Origin: Alcanivorax quisquiliarum | GTDB taxonomy: Bacteria; Pseudomonadota; Gammaproteobacteria; Pseudomonadales; Alcanivoracaceae | Length of the DNA: 64,000 bases | Assembly: GCF_023051175.1 (NCBI RefSeq) | Contig: NZ_JALKII010000005.1 | Location: 186,001-250,000, forward strand | Direction: 5' to 3' | Shown: positions 9,278 to 20,941 of the stretch, piece after piece | Layout: each line of letters begins with the position of its first letter | Numbering within the stretch: position 1 is the first letter of the stretch | Notes under the pieces: model-generated | Told to the model about the DNA's origin: nothing | The model's database searches: none | Seen by the model: the letters and a program-made list of their open reading frames with translations, nothing else | Made by a program: the position numbers and the translations under genes

Positions 9278-10021
9278 ATGACGGAATTTCTTGTTTTCCG
9301 ACTCTACGCGCCGTTGGCCAGTTGGGGGGAGCCCGCGGTAGGTGAGGTACGCCCCAGCGCCACCTATCCGGGGCGTGGCGCTATCCTGGGCCTGCTTGGT
9401 GCCGCCCTCGGCATTCGACGTGATGACGACGAAGGGCAGAACGGGCTGCGCGAGAGCGTGCGAGTCGCGATCAAGCAGCGTTCACCGGGAACCTTGCTGC
9501 GTGATTATCACACGGCTCAGGTGCCGGGTGAGCGCAAGGAAGTTGTGTATCGCACACGCCGTGATGAGCTCAGTGCACCACACAAAGTCATCAACACTAT
9601 TCTCTCCAGTCGTAACTACCGCTGTGATGGGCTCTGGACCGTTGCTGTTTGGCTGACGCCGGGGGCCTCCGTGGCACTGGAGGCGCTGGAACAAGCCTTG
9701 AAAACGCCGTACTTCCCGCTGTATCTCGGCCGCAAGGCTTGCCCGCCGGCAGCCCCATTGGACCCACGTCGTGTAACCGTAGAGCGGCTGAAGGAGGCGC
9801 TCGATACCGAGTTTCCCAAGCTGGGTCTTGATGAGCAACAGGCGCTCCGTCTGCCCAACGAATCGCTTTATTGCTGGGAGGGCGAAGCAGCCATGCTTGA
9901 TGGGAAAGAGGAAGGGGTGGAGTCCAGCGATGTATGGGACAGCCCGCTCAACCGTAGGCGGTGGCAGTTCGCGCCGCGTATCGAATATCGTCGCTTTGTA
10001 CGGCTCGAGGAGGGCCTCTGA
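9278..10021 (+). CDS. casD: Cascade subunit Cas5e (CasD)
   Basis: A 247-residue Cas5e that caps the crRNA 5' handle in Cascade. The N-terminal TEFLVFRLYAPLASWGEPAVG is the family signature, with R-x-S-x-x-YPG-x-GAILGLLGAALGI right after (first RRM and glycine-rich turn). I chose ATG 9278 because GAGG lies six bases upstream; an in-frame ATG at 9266 overlaps the cas7e stop (ATGA) and would add four residues, so it remains possible. The stop overlaps the cas6e start by one base. Confidence 0.92.
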   Translation: MTEFLVFRLYAPLASWGEPAVGEVRPSATYPGRGAILGLLGAALGIRRDDDEGQNGLRESVRVAIKQRSPGTLLRDYHTAQVPGERKEVVYRTRRDELSAPHKVINTILSSRNYRCDGLWTVAVWLTPGASVALEALEQALKTPYFPLYLGRKACPPAAPLDPRRVTVERLKEALDTEFPKLGLDEQQALRLPNESLYCWEGEAAMLDGKEEGVESSDVWDSPLNRRRWQFAPRIEYRRFVRLEEGL

Positions 10022-10719
10022 TGTTTCTTTCTCGTGTACGTGTGGACCTCAACGGCCTTTCCCGCGAACTGCTGTTCGAGATCATGGGCGGCGGCGCCTA
10101 CGGTGCTCACCAGCTCCTCTGGCAACTTTTTCCCGACCACTCAGAGGACCGCCCTTTCCTGTTCCGCCAGGAAATGGAGGAGCCAACAGGGCCGGATCAA
10201 GCCCCCAAAGGGCTGCCGTTGTTTTACATGCTTTCTGATCGTGAACCGGTGGCAGTAGCGGGGTTGCTCAATGTGCAGAGCAAGCCATTCGCACCAGTAC
10301 TGGAAGTTGGTGAGCAGCTGGCATTTCGTGTGCGTGCCAATCCTACAGTCGCCAAGGCGGTAGAGGGTAAACGAGGACAGCGTGCAGATGTCGTGATGGC
10401 CGCCAAGTTTCCTTTTGAGCCGGGTGATGCCCGCAGCAGTCGGGTCTGCATAGAGGCCATGGACGAAGCCGCTCGCAGTTGGTTGTCCTCACGGGCCGAG
10501 TCATGGGGGTTCCGGCTGCCGGTCGAGCCCAATGTGGGCGCCTATCGCCAACATGTTCTTCACAAGCCCGGTCGATGCGTTCCCATTCGATTTTCCAGCG
10601 TCGATTATGAAGGGCTTCTGGAAGTAGCCGACCCGGAGCGTTTGATCGAAACGCTCGTTCACGGCATTGGCCGTGCCAAGGCGTTTGGCTGTGGGTTGAT
10701 GATGCTGCGGAGGCCTTGA
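10021..10719 (+). CDS. casE: CRISPR RNA endonuclease Cas6e (CasE/Cse3)
   Basis: A 232-residue Cas6e that cuts pre-crRNA at the base of the repeat hairpin and stays bound to the 3' handle. Two RRM-like folds are expected. Y27 and H30 in GAYGAHQLLW have the spacing of the catalytic Tyr/His of Thermus Cse3, and the C-terminal glycine-rich loop GIGRAKAFGCGL is intact. The start ATG overlaps the cas5e stop (TGATG), and the N-terminus MFLSRVRVDL matches the family; a longer frame upstream is just overlap with cas5e. Its substrate is the palindromic repeat that begins 1.3 kb downstream. Confidence 0.94.
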   Translation: MFLSRVRVDLNGLSRELLFEIMGGGAYGAHQLLWQLFPDHSEDRPFLFRQEMEEPTGPDQAPKGLPLFYMLSDREPVAVAGLLNVQSKPFAPVLEVGEQLAFRVRANPTVAKAVEGKRGQRADVVMAAKFPFEPGDARSSRVCIEAMDEAARSWLSSRAESWGFRLPVEPNVGAYRQHVLHKPGRCVPIRFSSVDYEGLLEVADPERLIETLVHGIGRAKAFGCGLMMLRRP

Positions 10720-10727
10720 GCGGGGCT

Positions 10728-11934
<1,207 letters not shown>

Positions 11935-12053
11935 GATAAGTTGTTGATTTTAATTGTTATTAACATTTTCACATATGCTGAAAAATAGCCAAAGTTGTTG
12001 GTGGAACATGTGTCGTCAATTTTTATATTGAAAATCAATCGCTTGCGATTAGT
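11935..12053 (+). promoter_or_regulatory. CRISPR leader
   Basis: A 119-base AT-rich segment between cas2 and the first repeat, in sharp contrast to its GC-rich surroundings. It should carry the array promoter and integration signals. A 9-base direct repeat, AAGTTGTTG, occurs at 11938-11946 and 11992-12000. A TATATT at 12024-12029 could serve as a -10 element, but no clear -35 pairs with it. Polarity is supported by the decayed repeat at the opposite end of the array. Confidence 0.85.
12033..12045 (+). promoter_or_regulatory. IHF site in the CRISPR leader
   Basis: AATCAATCGCTTG matches the IHF consensus WATCAANNNNTTR at every defined position and ends eight bases before repeat 1. In E. coli type I-E, IHF bends the leader at this place so that Cas1-Cas2 can integrate at the first repeat; the same use here is inferred. 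Confidence 0.75.
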
Positions 12054-15000
12054 CTGTTCCCCGCGTGAGCGGGGATAAACCGTGGGCTTTGTTGTACCGA
12101 GTGACGGCACGACTCTGTTCCCCGCGTGAGCGGGGATAAACCGGTCGGCTTGCCCGGCAGGTCAGGAATGCGCAGCTGTTCCCCGCGTGAGCGGGGATAA
12201 ACCGTCTGCTTGCGCGCAGCGGCCTCAGCCTTGGCTCTGTTCCCCGCGTGAGCGGGGATAAACCGCGCCCACTCTCGAGAGTCACCATCCCAGCGATCTG
12301 TTCCCCGCGTGAGCGGGGATAAACCGACGGCGCGATCCTGAATCTCACCGGCAAGGCCCTGTTCCCCGCGTGAGCGGGGATAAACCGCAGCTACGGGAAC
12401 TGACTGACAGGGGCGAGGCCTGTTCCCCGCGTGAGCGGGGATAAACCCATTTCTCCCTCTGAGGGTGCTCCTTGTACGCGCTGTTCCCCGCGTGAGCGGG
12501 GATAAACCGGGGGCAGTTTCCCTTTAGTATCAGGGCCATGCCTGTTCCCCGCGTGAGCGGGGATAAACCGGCGTCATCAGTGATGAGGCGTTCTTCCCGT
12601 TCCTGTTCCCCGCGTGAGCGGGGATAAACCGCCGGTGCACATCGTGCCGATGTGGGACAGCAACTGTTCCCCGCGTGAGCGGGGATAAACCGCCCGCAAA
12701 GGTAGGAGGTGTGCGTTTTCACAACTGTTCCCCGCGTGAGCGGGGATAAACCGTCAGCAAGGGGCGCAGCCACTGATACCGGCCGCTGTTCCCCGCGTGA
12801 GCGGGGATAAACCGCGCGATCAGGGCGCGGGAGCTGGATGGTGAGCCTGTTCCCCGCGTGAGCGGGGATAAACCGCGTGGCCGTTCTCTATCTTGTAGTC
12901 GGCGTAGCTGTTCCCCGCGTGAGCGGGGATAAACCGCGTGTTCTATGAGCCCGCCACCCGCAAGTATCCTGTTCCCCGCGTGAGCGGGGATAAACCGCCG
13001 ACGATGGACTCGCCCACGTTCTCGCGGATCTGTTCCCCGCGTGAGCGGGGATAAACCGTCCACGCCGACGTTGATCAGGCTTACGTCAGCCTGTTCCCCG
13101 CGTGAGCGGGGATAAACCGCGCGGATTGAGGCGCGGATGCGGAGGATGAAACTGTTCCCCGCGTGAGCGGGGATAAACCGTCGGTTTTGGTCGGGCCATC
13201 GAGCAGGTCTGCCTGTTCCCCGCGTGAGCGGGGATAAACCGACAACGCCCGGACTGGTTTCGCGGGCGCTGAGCTGTTCCCCGCGTGAGCGGGGATAAAC
13301 CGCGGATTGGGTCAGGGTTCGATTGTCCTATCCCCTGTTCCCCGCGTGAGCGGGGATAAACCGCCCGTACCAGCCGAGCTTCCCTGAATACCAGCCTGTT
13401 CCCCGCGTGAGCGGGGATAAACCGCCTTCTGGGATCTAAGCGGTGACAGGCATCAGCTGTTCCCCGCGTGAGCGGGGATAAACCGGGAGCGGGCTGTTCT
13501 ACGCGCGGCAAGTGGCCCTGTTCCCCGCGTGAGCGGGGATAAACCGTCACGCCCGGCGATGCACTCGGCTGCCACCAGCTGTTCCCCGCGTGAGCGGGGA
13601 TAAACCGTCTAGACTCGCCTATACGGCAGGCGTCCGCATCTGTTCCCCGCGTGAGCGGGGATAAACCGCCTTTTGGCGACAGCATAGTCACTGACTATAG
13701 CTGTTCCCCGCGTGAGCGGGGATAAACCGCTAACCCGGTGCAGGTGGGGCGCACACAATGCCTGTTCCCCGCGTGAGCGGGGATAAACCGCCGGTGACCG
13801 TCAATGCGGCGATGAGACTGTCCTGTTCCCCGCGTGAGCGGGGATAAACCGGCCATGAAGGAGCGGTGATGTATCCCCCGATTCTGTTCCCCGCGTGAGC
13901 GGGGATAAACCGGAGGTGCGGCGCTAACACTGCCAGCATTGCGACTGTTCCCCGCGTGAGCGGGGATAAACCGGCCAGAGATGGCGTGAGACGTGAAATA
14001 AACAACTGTTCCCCGCGTGAGCGGGGATAAACCGCCAACGACAGCAATGCCGCACGAGCGGCCCTCCTGTTCCCCGCGTGAGCGGGGATAAACCGATCGT
14101 CATACAGCGGTGCCGTATACGGTAACGCTGTTCCCCGCGTGAGCGGGGATAAACCGCATGAACGCGTCACCTGCTCCCATCCCTACTACTGTTCCCCGCG
14201 TGAGCGGGGATAAACCGCCCGCGATTGTCATGATTGAGAGGATATCGGCCTGTTCCCCGCGTGAGCGGGGATAAACCGGTGATGCGGCCCTCGGCCTCAC
14301 AGGCGGCGCAACTGTTCCCCGCGTGAGCGGGGATAAACCGTCTGGATCATTCTCGTCGTAGCAGCAGTTCAGCTGTTCCCCGCGTGAGCGGGGATAAACC
14401 GCTCGATCAGCGGCAGTTGACGCGGTGTAGCAGCTGTTCCCCGCGTGAGCGGGGATAAACCGGCTGGTATCGAGGGGCAGCATGTGGAGCAGGCCTGTTC
14501 CCCGCGTGAGCGGGGATAAACCGCGAGGCGCACGTGCGGGTGTCAGACCATTCTCCTGTTCCCCGCGTGAGCGGGGATAAACCGTGTTAGCGAGTCCCCC
14601 GCAACACAGTCTCCGCCTGTTCCCCGCGTGAGCGGGGATAAACCGCTCGAGCGCTTTGTTGACCCGCTGGGCAAGCACTGTTCCCCGCGTGAGCGGGGAT
14701 AAACCGGACAGGTCGTGATCCACAGACACGATGATCGCCTGTTCCCCGCGTGAGCGGGGATAAACCGTTTGGGAGCGTTACGGTATCTTCCTCAGGGTCC
14801 TGTTCCCCGCGTGAGCGGGGATAAACCGCTGGGTTGCGTATTTCGCCGTATGGCGGGGATCTGTTCCCCGCGTGAGCGGGGATAAACCGCCGGTACGCCA
14901 GCCGGCCCACGGTATCGTCATCTGTTCCCCGCGTGAGCGGGGATAAACCCCTTGAGGGCCGGGTCGGGCGGCTGGCATCTGCCTGTTCCCCGCGTGAGCG

Positions 15001-18000
15001 GGGATAAACCGATCCCGCTCAACACCCCGGACGGTCAGCCGACCCTGTTCCCCGCGTGAGCGGGGATAAACCGCCCTCTCTTACGCTGCGCCGATTTCGG
15101 CCGCCCTGTTCCCCGCGTGAGCGGGGATAAACCGCGCTGCCCATGCCCCCTGCCAGATGTCCCAGTCTGTTCCCCGCGTGAGCGGGGATAAACCGACTGG
15201 CGGATGAGCAGCGGATTCCGGCTCAGCCTGTTCCCCGCGTGAGCGGGGATAAACCGTACATTGCGCACTGGATGGGGCTGAATGAAAACCTGTTCCCCGC
15301 GTGAGCGGGGATAAACCGGAGCTGCGAGATCTCGGCGAGCCGTACCGAGCCTGTTCCCCGCGTGAGCGGGGATAAACCGGTAGCCGGGGTGGAAGCTGTG
15401 CTTGCGCTTGACTGTTCCCCGCGTGAGCGGGGATAAACCGCCTGCCGGCAGTCCGTCATCGCTGCGCGCCTCCTGTTCCCCGCGTGAGCGGGGATAAACC
15501 GGCAACGTAGCCAGCGAATAAGCCGGCCAACCCCTGTTCCCCGCGTGAGCGGGGATAAACCGTACTACCAGCTGAGTGCGGACTACTTCACGTCCTGTTC
15601 CCCGCGTGAGCGGGGATAAACCGCGCTTATTAGCAGTGTGAAAAGTGCGTTAGGCCTGTTCCCCGCGTGAGCGGGGATAAACCGAGTGCGGAGGTTCACA
15701 CGCACAAGTTCCGCCCCTGTTCCCCGCGTGAGCGGGGATAAACCGTGGCCCTGTAATCTGCGCGAGCCAAACCGCAACTGTTCCCCGCGTGAGCGGGGAT
15801 AAACCGTTCGAGCGCAAGGGCGGTCGCGACGTGTCTGTCTGTTCCCCGCGTGAGCGGGGATAAACCGCTGTACGACGAAGTGGCGCTGCTCGAATACGCC
15901 TGTTCCCCGCGTGAGCGGGGATAAACCGGTGGGCGTACCAGGTGTGGAGTAATCGGCCGCCTGTTCCCCGCGTGAGCGGGGATAAACCGCCGTAGACCCG
16001 GATACCGGCCCGGTCGAACGCCTGTTCCCCGCGTGAGCGGGGATAAACCGCACCACACCCTTCGCCCCATCGCCCTGATCCTCTGTTCCCCGCGTGAGCG
16101 GGGATAAACCGCGCCTCTCCGTGTCGGTGCAAGCTGCCCTGACCTGTTCCCCGCGTGAGCGGGGATAAACCGGGCGACATGGAGCCTTTCATGCCGCACG
16201 AGCACTGTTCCCCGCGTGAGCGGGGATAAACCGCATTCAATCAACTGGCGCAGCGCGGTCTGTTCCTGTTCCCCGCGTGAGCGGGGATAAACCGCAGGCA
16301 GGGTTCGTGGTCTGCGCCCCAGCGGCCTGTTCCCCGCGTGAGCGGGGATAAACCGTGGATCGGCCGCCAGAAGGGCCTGGATAACCACTGTTCCCCGCGT
16401 GAGCGGGGATAAACCGCGCATGTTCAGCGTGCATCACAGTCGCGTCATCTGTTCCCCGCGTGAGCGGGGATAAACCGTTCCCAGACCGTGAGGTTCATGG
16501 GCGACTTCCCTGTTCCCCGCGTGAGCGGGGATAAACCGCGTTGAAATTCCCCTCATATGCTTGCTTACACCTGTTCCCCGCGTGAGCGGGGATAAACCGT
16601 TACCCTGTGGACTGATCGGCTGAGAGAGGCCCTGTTCCCCGCGTGAGCGGGGATAAACCGCCAGAAGCTTGACCCGCTCAAGGCAAACAGCGCTGTTCCC
16701 CGCGTGAGCGGGGATAAACCGCCCAAAAGCACACCCGGCACCAATTCCGCTCCCTGTTCCCCGCGTGAGCGGGGATAAACCGTCGATGGGGGCGGACGAG
16801 AAACGGGCCCTTGACTGTTCCCCGCGTGAGCGGGGATAAACCGACTGCGCGTGGCTGGAAATGGTGTACAGGAGCCTGTTCCCCGCGTGAGCGGGGATAA
16901 ACCGGGAGTTAACGAGGGGCGTCGCTGGGAAGACACCTGTTCCCCGCGTGAGCGGGGATAAACCGGCCGAGCGCTTCGCGTGGCTACGCCAGCCTTGCCT
17001 GTTCCCCGCGTGAGCGGGGATAAACCGCGTTCGTGCCGCGCACGATCATCCGCGATGACCTGTTCCCCGCGTGAGCGGGGATAAACCGCGCAAATCTTTC
17101 CACTGTTGAGGTTGGCATTGCTGTTCCCCGCGTGAGCGGGGATAAACCGATACAGGCGAGCGGCGCCGCGAGAGCGATGCCCTGTTCCCCGCGTGAGCGG
17201 GGATAAACCGGGCATCCCTTCGGTCTACGACATCGCGAGCGTCTGTTCCCCGCGTGAGCGGGGATAAACCGCGGCCGTACACGGTCAGCGGCGCCGGCGA
17301 ATTCTGTTCCCCGCGTGAGCGGGGATAAACCGCCCTCCTGCGGCTCTGCGTTGACCTCGATCAACTGTTCCCCGCGTGAGCGGGGATAAACCGGTCGGCA
17401 TGGGCAGTAACCTGCGGCTGCACTTCTGTTCCCCGCGTGAGCGGGGATAAACCGCTTCCAGGCGCTGGATGTACTCGCGCAGCGGGCTGTTCCCCGCGTG
17501 AGCGGGGATAAACCGTCACGGCAGAGGGGCACCCGGTGGGGCTGTTGCTGTTCCCCGCGTGAGCGGGGATAAACCGTGGAACGGCTCAACACCGCGCCAG
17601 GTGCAAGACTGTTCCCCGCGTGAGCGGGGATAAACCGTTTTAGCGATGCGCCGGGGCTAGGGTTTTTTACTGTTCCCCGCGTGAGCGGGGATAAACCGTC
17701 TGACCGTACCCGTGCGGTGCCGGTCGATCACTGTTCCCCGCGTGAGCGGGGATAAACCGACCGGCTGCCGGGTAATTTTTTGTCGAATAAACTGTTCCCC
17801 GCGTGAGCGGAGATAAACCGCTGGAGCCGGGCATTGCCTTCGCCCGCGCTGCCTGTTCCCCGCGTGAGCGGGGATAAACCGTCACGGCATGCGCGGCTAC
17901 CTTGTGCCACTGACTGTTCCCCGCGTGAGCGGGGATAAACCGGAGCGCATCACCGAGACGATGCGCAACCGGCACTGTTCCCCGCGTGAGCGGGGATAAA

Positions 18001-18063
18001 CCATCAATAGGGTAGCCGGAATTGTGCCATTTATTCTATTCCCCGCATGAGCGGGGTAAACCG
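12054..18063 (+). CRISPR. Type I-E CRISPR array, 99 repeats and 98 spacers
   Basis: Walking the repeat starts gives 98 full 29-base repeats (12054 to 17975) and one decayed 28-base repeat at 18036-18063. The repeat has the stem CCCCGC-GTGA-GCGGGG followed by ATAAACCG, which becomes the crRNA 5' handle after Cas6e cutting. Spacers are 32 bases, except four of 33 (14279-14311, 15012-15044, 15257-15289, 16966-16998). Nearly all repeats are identical. Exceptions are a G-to-A change in the right stem arm of the repeat at 17792, last-base changes at 12448, 14950 and 18003, and the final repeat. I saw no duplicated spacer among those I compared. The leader is on the left beside cas2. Confidence 0.98.
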
Positions 18064-18094
18064 GGAACAGTTACGGCTGGGCCTGCCTGAAACG

Positions 18095-18855
18095 GCTGTT
18101 TCTTGCGCGTAATCTAGTGTGGTGCCCCAGAAATGTCTTTAGATGATCTGGTCAATCTGATCAGAACAGAATCGGCAGTGACAGCCCATGCAAAGGGTCA
18201 CGAGTGCTGATGCTTGAGCGGCATAAGTTGGACCAGAAACTGTTTCACACAATCAATAGCCATCTGGATCGACATGATCTGGTGCTTCATGAAGGCAGTA
18301 TTGTCGATGCCAGCATCATTGCCATACGCGGTTCAACGAAGAACGAGGATGGAAAGCGCGATCTGGAAACGCATCAGATTAAGGAAGGCGACGAGTGACA
18401 CATGGGGATGAAGATGCACATTGGGGTCGAGGAATTGCTCGGGCTCATTCACAGCCTCGAAACGACACCTGCAAACGACATGGCCTGAATGTCGCAGCCA
18501 AGTTGTTGCATGGGCAGGAGGCGCGAGTCTGGGCGGATACCGGTTATACCGACGTACAGAATCAAGAGAATCTTGTTTGGGATAATTGTGCATGGTTTGT
18601 TGCCATGCGTCTCGGTCAGCGCAAAAAGCTTGCGTTATCGAAGAGGCGGAGCATATCAAGGTCAGCGTTAAAGCCAATGTTGGATATGCTTCTTTCTACA
18701 TCAAACGCATGTTCGGCTATAGCAAGGCTCGCTATCGTGGTCTGGCGAAGGACAACACGCGGCCCATTGTCGCCTCTTGGTGAGTTCCTGTTCGCTGGAT
18801 TTTCCCAAGTGGAGCTAGCCCTAAAACTGGCACCCTCCCACCCCAAGCATTAGAC
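18095..18855 (+). pseudogene. IS5-family transposase remnant, several frameshifts
   Basis: Three reading frames together encode an IS5-type DDE transposase. Pieces in order are RVLMLERHKLDQKLFHTIN, SIVDASIIAIRGSTKN, ETHQIKEGDEWHMGMKMHIGV (frame changes near 18395), GLIHSLETTPAND, ARVWADTGYTD, then YIKRMFGYSKARYRGLAKDN in another frame. These match the IS5 order of N-terminal helices, first Asp region, HIGVD-like strand, second Asp (ADTGY) and the YR..G region. Frame breaks and internal stops make it non-functional, and I could not define terminal inverted repeats. It abuts the distal end of the CRISPR array. Confidence 0.85.
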
Positions 18856-18981
18856 TAAATCCGCAAAGTTGTATATCTCCGCCCGGTCCCTGCGGTGAGC
18901 TCTCCTCACCAAAGCGGGAGCCATGATTCTCGGCGGGGCGCCCTGTGTCGGACATATCAACCACAAAAGTGCGGAGGCTGC

Positions 18982-20661
18982 ATGAACGCGATATTCCTGA
19001 TGGTGCTAGGCATGGGTGCCATGTTGCTGGGGTACTTCTTTTATTCCAGGTTTATCGCAGACAAGATTTACAGGCTTGATCCGAATTACGTCACGCCTGC
19101 GCACACGCTTCGTGATGGGGTGGATTATGTGCCCACCAACCGCTTTGTGTTATGGGCGCACCACACGACCTCTGTGGCGGGGGCTGCGCCGATTGTGGGG
19201 CCGGCCATCGCGGTGATCTGGGGGTGGGGGCCGGCGTTCCTGTGGGTAACGTTGGGCACGGTGTTCTTTGCTGGTGTGCACGATATGGGGGCGATCTGGG
19301 CCAGTGTGCGCAATCAGGGTAAATCGATTGGCACCTTGGCTGGAGGTGTGGTTGGTGCGCGAGGCCGAAATCTGTTTCTGGTTGTCATCTTTTTGCTGTT
19401 GATGATGGTCAACGCGGCGTTTGCGGTGGTGATCGCCAATCTGTTCGTAAGCACGCCGTCTTCTGTTATCCCGGTCTGGAGTGCTGTGATTGTTGCCTTG
19501 GTGATCGGGCAGCTTTTTTACCGTTATAAGGTGGGGCTGCTGTGGCCGTCAGTAGTCGGTTTGGCTGTGCTTTATACGCTGGTGATTGTCGGTAATAGTT
19601 ACCCCGTTTTGCTGCCTGATGGTTTGCTTGGTTTATCGGCACGGTCGTTGTGGATTCTGATCCTGTTCGTCTATTGCGGTATCGCCTCGATGTTGCCGGT
19701 GTGGATGCTGTTACAGCCGCGTGATTATATCAACGGTATGCAACTGGCCATCGGGGTGTTGCTGCTGTTTGTGGCAGTGCTGATTGGTGCGCCGGACATC
19801 GTGGCTCCGATGTTCAATGATAACGTGCCGTCCGGCACGCCAGGCATTTTCCCGCTGCTGTTTGTAACGATTGCCTGCGGCGCTATCAGTGGCTTTCACG
19901 GGCTGGTGTCATCGGGGACTACCTCCAAGCAGATTGACAAGGAAACCGATGCGCGCTTTATCGGTTATGCAGGCGCGGTGGGCGAGGGCATGCTGGCGCT
20001 GGCGGCGATCATTGCGTGTACGGCGGGCTTTGCTTCGCTGGTGGAATGGGAATCGATTTATGACACCTTTGGTGGCGGTAACGTGGCGGCATTTGTTCAG
20101 GGCGGGGATGCAATCCTGAGCAACGGGTTGGGGTTGCCGGATGATCTGGGCGCTACATTGCTGGCCACGATGGTTGTGCTGTTTGCCGCGACGACAATGG
20201 ATAGCGGTGTACGCTTGCAGCGTTATGTAATTCAGGAAACCGCCGAGCTGGCTGGTGTGCGTATCGGCGGTGTGATCGGCACCATCATTGCTTTGGGCTT
20301 CTGTCTGGCGCTGGCTTTTGGCGCAGGTGAGGAAGGTACTGGTGGCATGTTGATCTGGCCACTGTTCGGCACCACCAACCAGCTGTTGGCGGCGCTCACG
20401 CTGGTTATCCTGACGGTGATTCTGGTACGGCTGCGCCGGCCGACGTGGATGCTGGTCGGGCCGCTGGTGTTCCTGTTGCTGATGGCTATTTTCGGGCTGC
20501 TGGTGCAGTTGCGGCAATTTTACGAGGCGGGCAACTGGTTGTTGCTGGGCCTGGATGTGATCATTCTGGTGGCGGCATTGTGGGTGGCGCTGGAGGCGGT
20601 AACGGCCATCCGGCGTGGCGGCTCTCTGGAGCCAGAAGCGGGCGAGGAAGAACAACAGTGA
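18982..20661 (+). CDS. cstA: Carbon starvation protein CstA family transporter
   Basis: A 559-residue polytopic inner-membrane protein with the CstA family core: VLWAHHTTSVAGAAPIVGPAIA near the N-terminus, GVHDMGAIW, and AISGFHGLVSSGTTSKQ. CstA proteins import peptides or, in some relatives, pyruvate. The length is shorter than the roughly 700 residues of E. coli CstA. I chose ATG 18982 because GGAG lies upstream and the first membrane helix follows at once; an in-frame start at 18895 would add 29 hydrophilic residues. The small Cys-Cys protein begins eight bases after its stop, so the two are probably co-transcribed. Substrate is not predictable from sequence. Confidence 0.88.
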   Translation: MNAIFLMVLGMGAMLLGYFFYSRFIADKIYRLDPNYVTPAHTLRDGVDYVPTNRFVLWAHHTTSVAGAAPIVGPAIAVIWGWGPAFLWVTLGTVFFAGVHDMGAIWASVRNQGKSIGTLAGGVVGARGRNLFLVVIFLLLMMVNAAFAVVIANLFVSTPSSVIPVWSAVIVALVIGQLFYRYKVGLLWPSVVGLAVLYTLVIVGNSYPVLLPDGLLGLSARSLWILILFVYCGIASMLPVWMLLQPRDYINGMQLAIGVLLLFVAVLIGAPDIVAPMFNDNVPSGTPGIFPLLFVTIACGAISGFHGLVSSGTTSKQIDKETDARFIGYAGAVGEGMLALAAIIACTAGFASLVEWESIYDTFGGGNVAAFVQGGDAILSNGLGLPDDLGATLLATMVVLFAATTMDSGVRLQRYVIQETAELAGVRIGGVIGTIIALGFCLALAFGAGEEGTGGMLIWPLFGTTNQLLAALTLVILTVILVRLRRPTWMLVGPLVFLLLMAIFGLLVQLRQFYEAGNWLLLGLDVIILVAALWVALEAVTAIRRGGSLEPEAGEEEQQ

Positions 20662-20668
20662 GCGCAGC

Positions 20669-20941
20669 ATGAAACAGAAGCAACGTTGTGCACTGCTGCG
20701 GCGTATTGACGCTGCGCTGACGGAGTTCTACGCCGCGCCTTATCGCCGTGCCGTTGGCCGTGCGCAGCGTGAGGAGGAGGATCTGTTCATGCTGCTGGTG
20801 TTCTCGGAATCCCTGGGTGTGCCGAATCCGGTCGGCTTCCATACGCTTGAGCTGATGCCGGTGTTGTACGAGCGTTTTCACGAGTGGCACACGCGCATGG
20901 GCATGGAGCGCTCGCCGCTGGAGCATGTCGGGTGCTGCTGA
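20669..20941 (+). CDS. Small conserved protein with C-terminal Gly-Cys-Cys (cory-CC-star-like)
   Basis: A 90-residue protein ending HVGCC at the stop codon, with a basic N-terminal half and FMLLVFSESLGVPNP in the middle. It resembles a small family I recall named 'cory-CC-star' for its strictly terminal Cys pair; that naming is from memory and should be verified. No signal peptide or transmembrane helix is evident. It sits between cstA and the ArsA-like ATPase and overlaps the latter's start by ten bases. The terminal cysteines could bind metal or be modified; function is unknown. Confidence 0.7.
   Translation: MKQKQRCALLRRIDAALTEFYAAPYRRAVGRAQREEEDLFMLLVFSESLGVPNPVGFHTLELMPVLYERFHEWHTRMGMERSPLEHVGCC

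Noticed and set aside
12049-17975. Long minus-strand open frames across the CRISPR array, with recurring peptides such as RFIPAHAGN and GLSPLTRGT
   Set aside because: These are translations of the repeats in three frames; no ribosome sites or real protein features.
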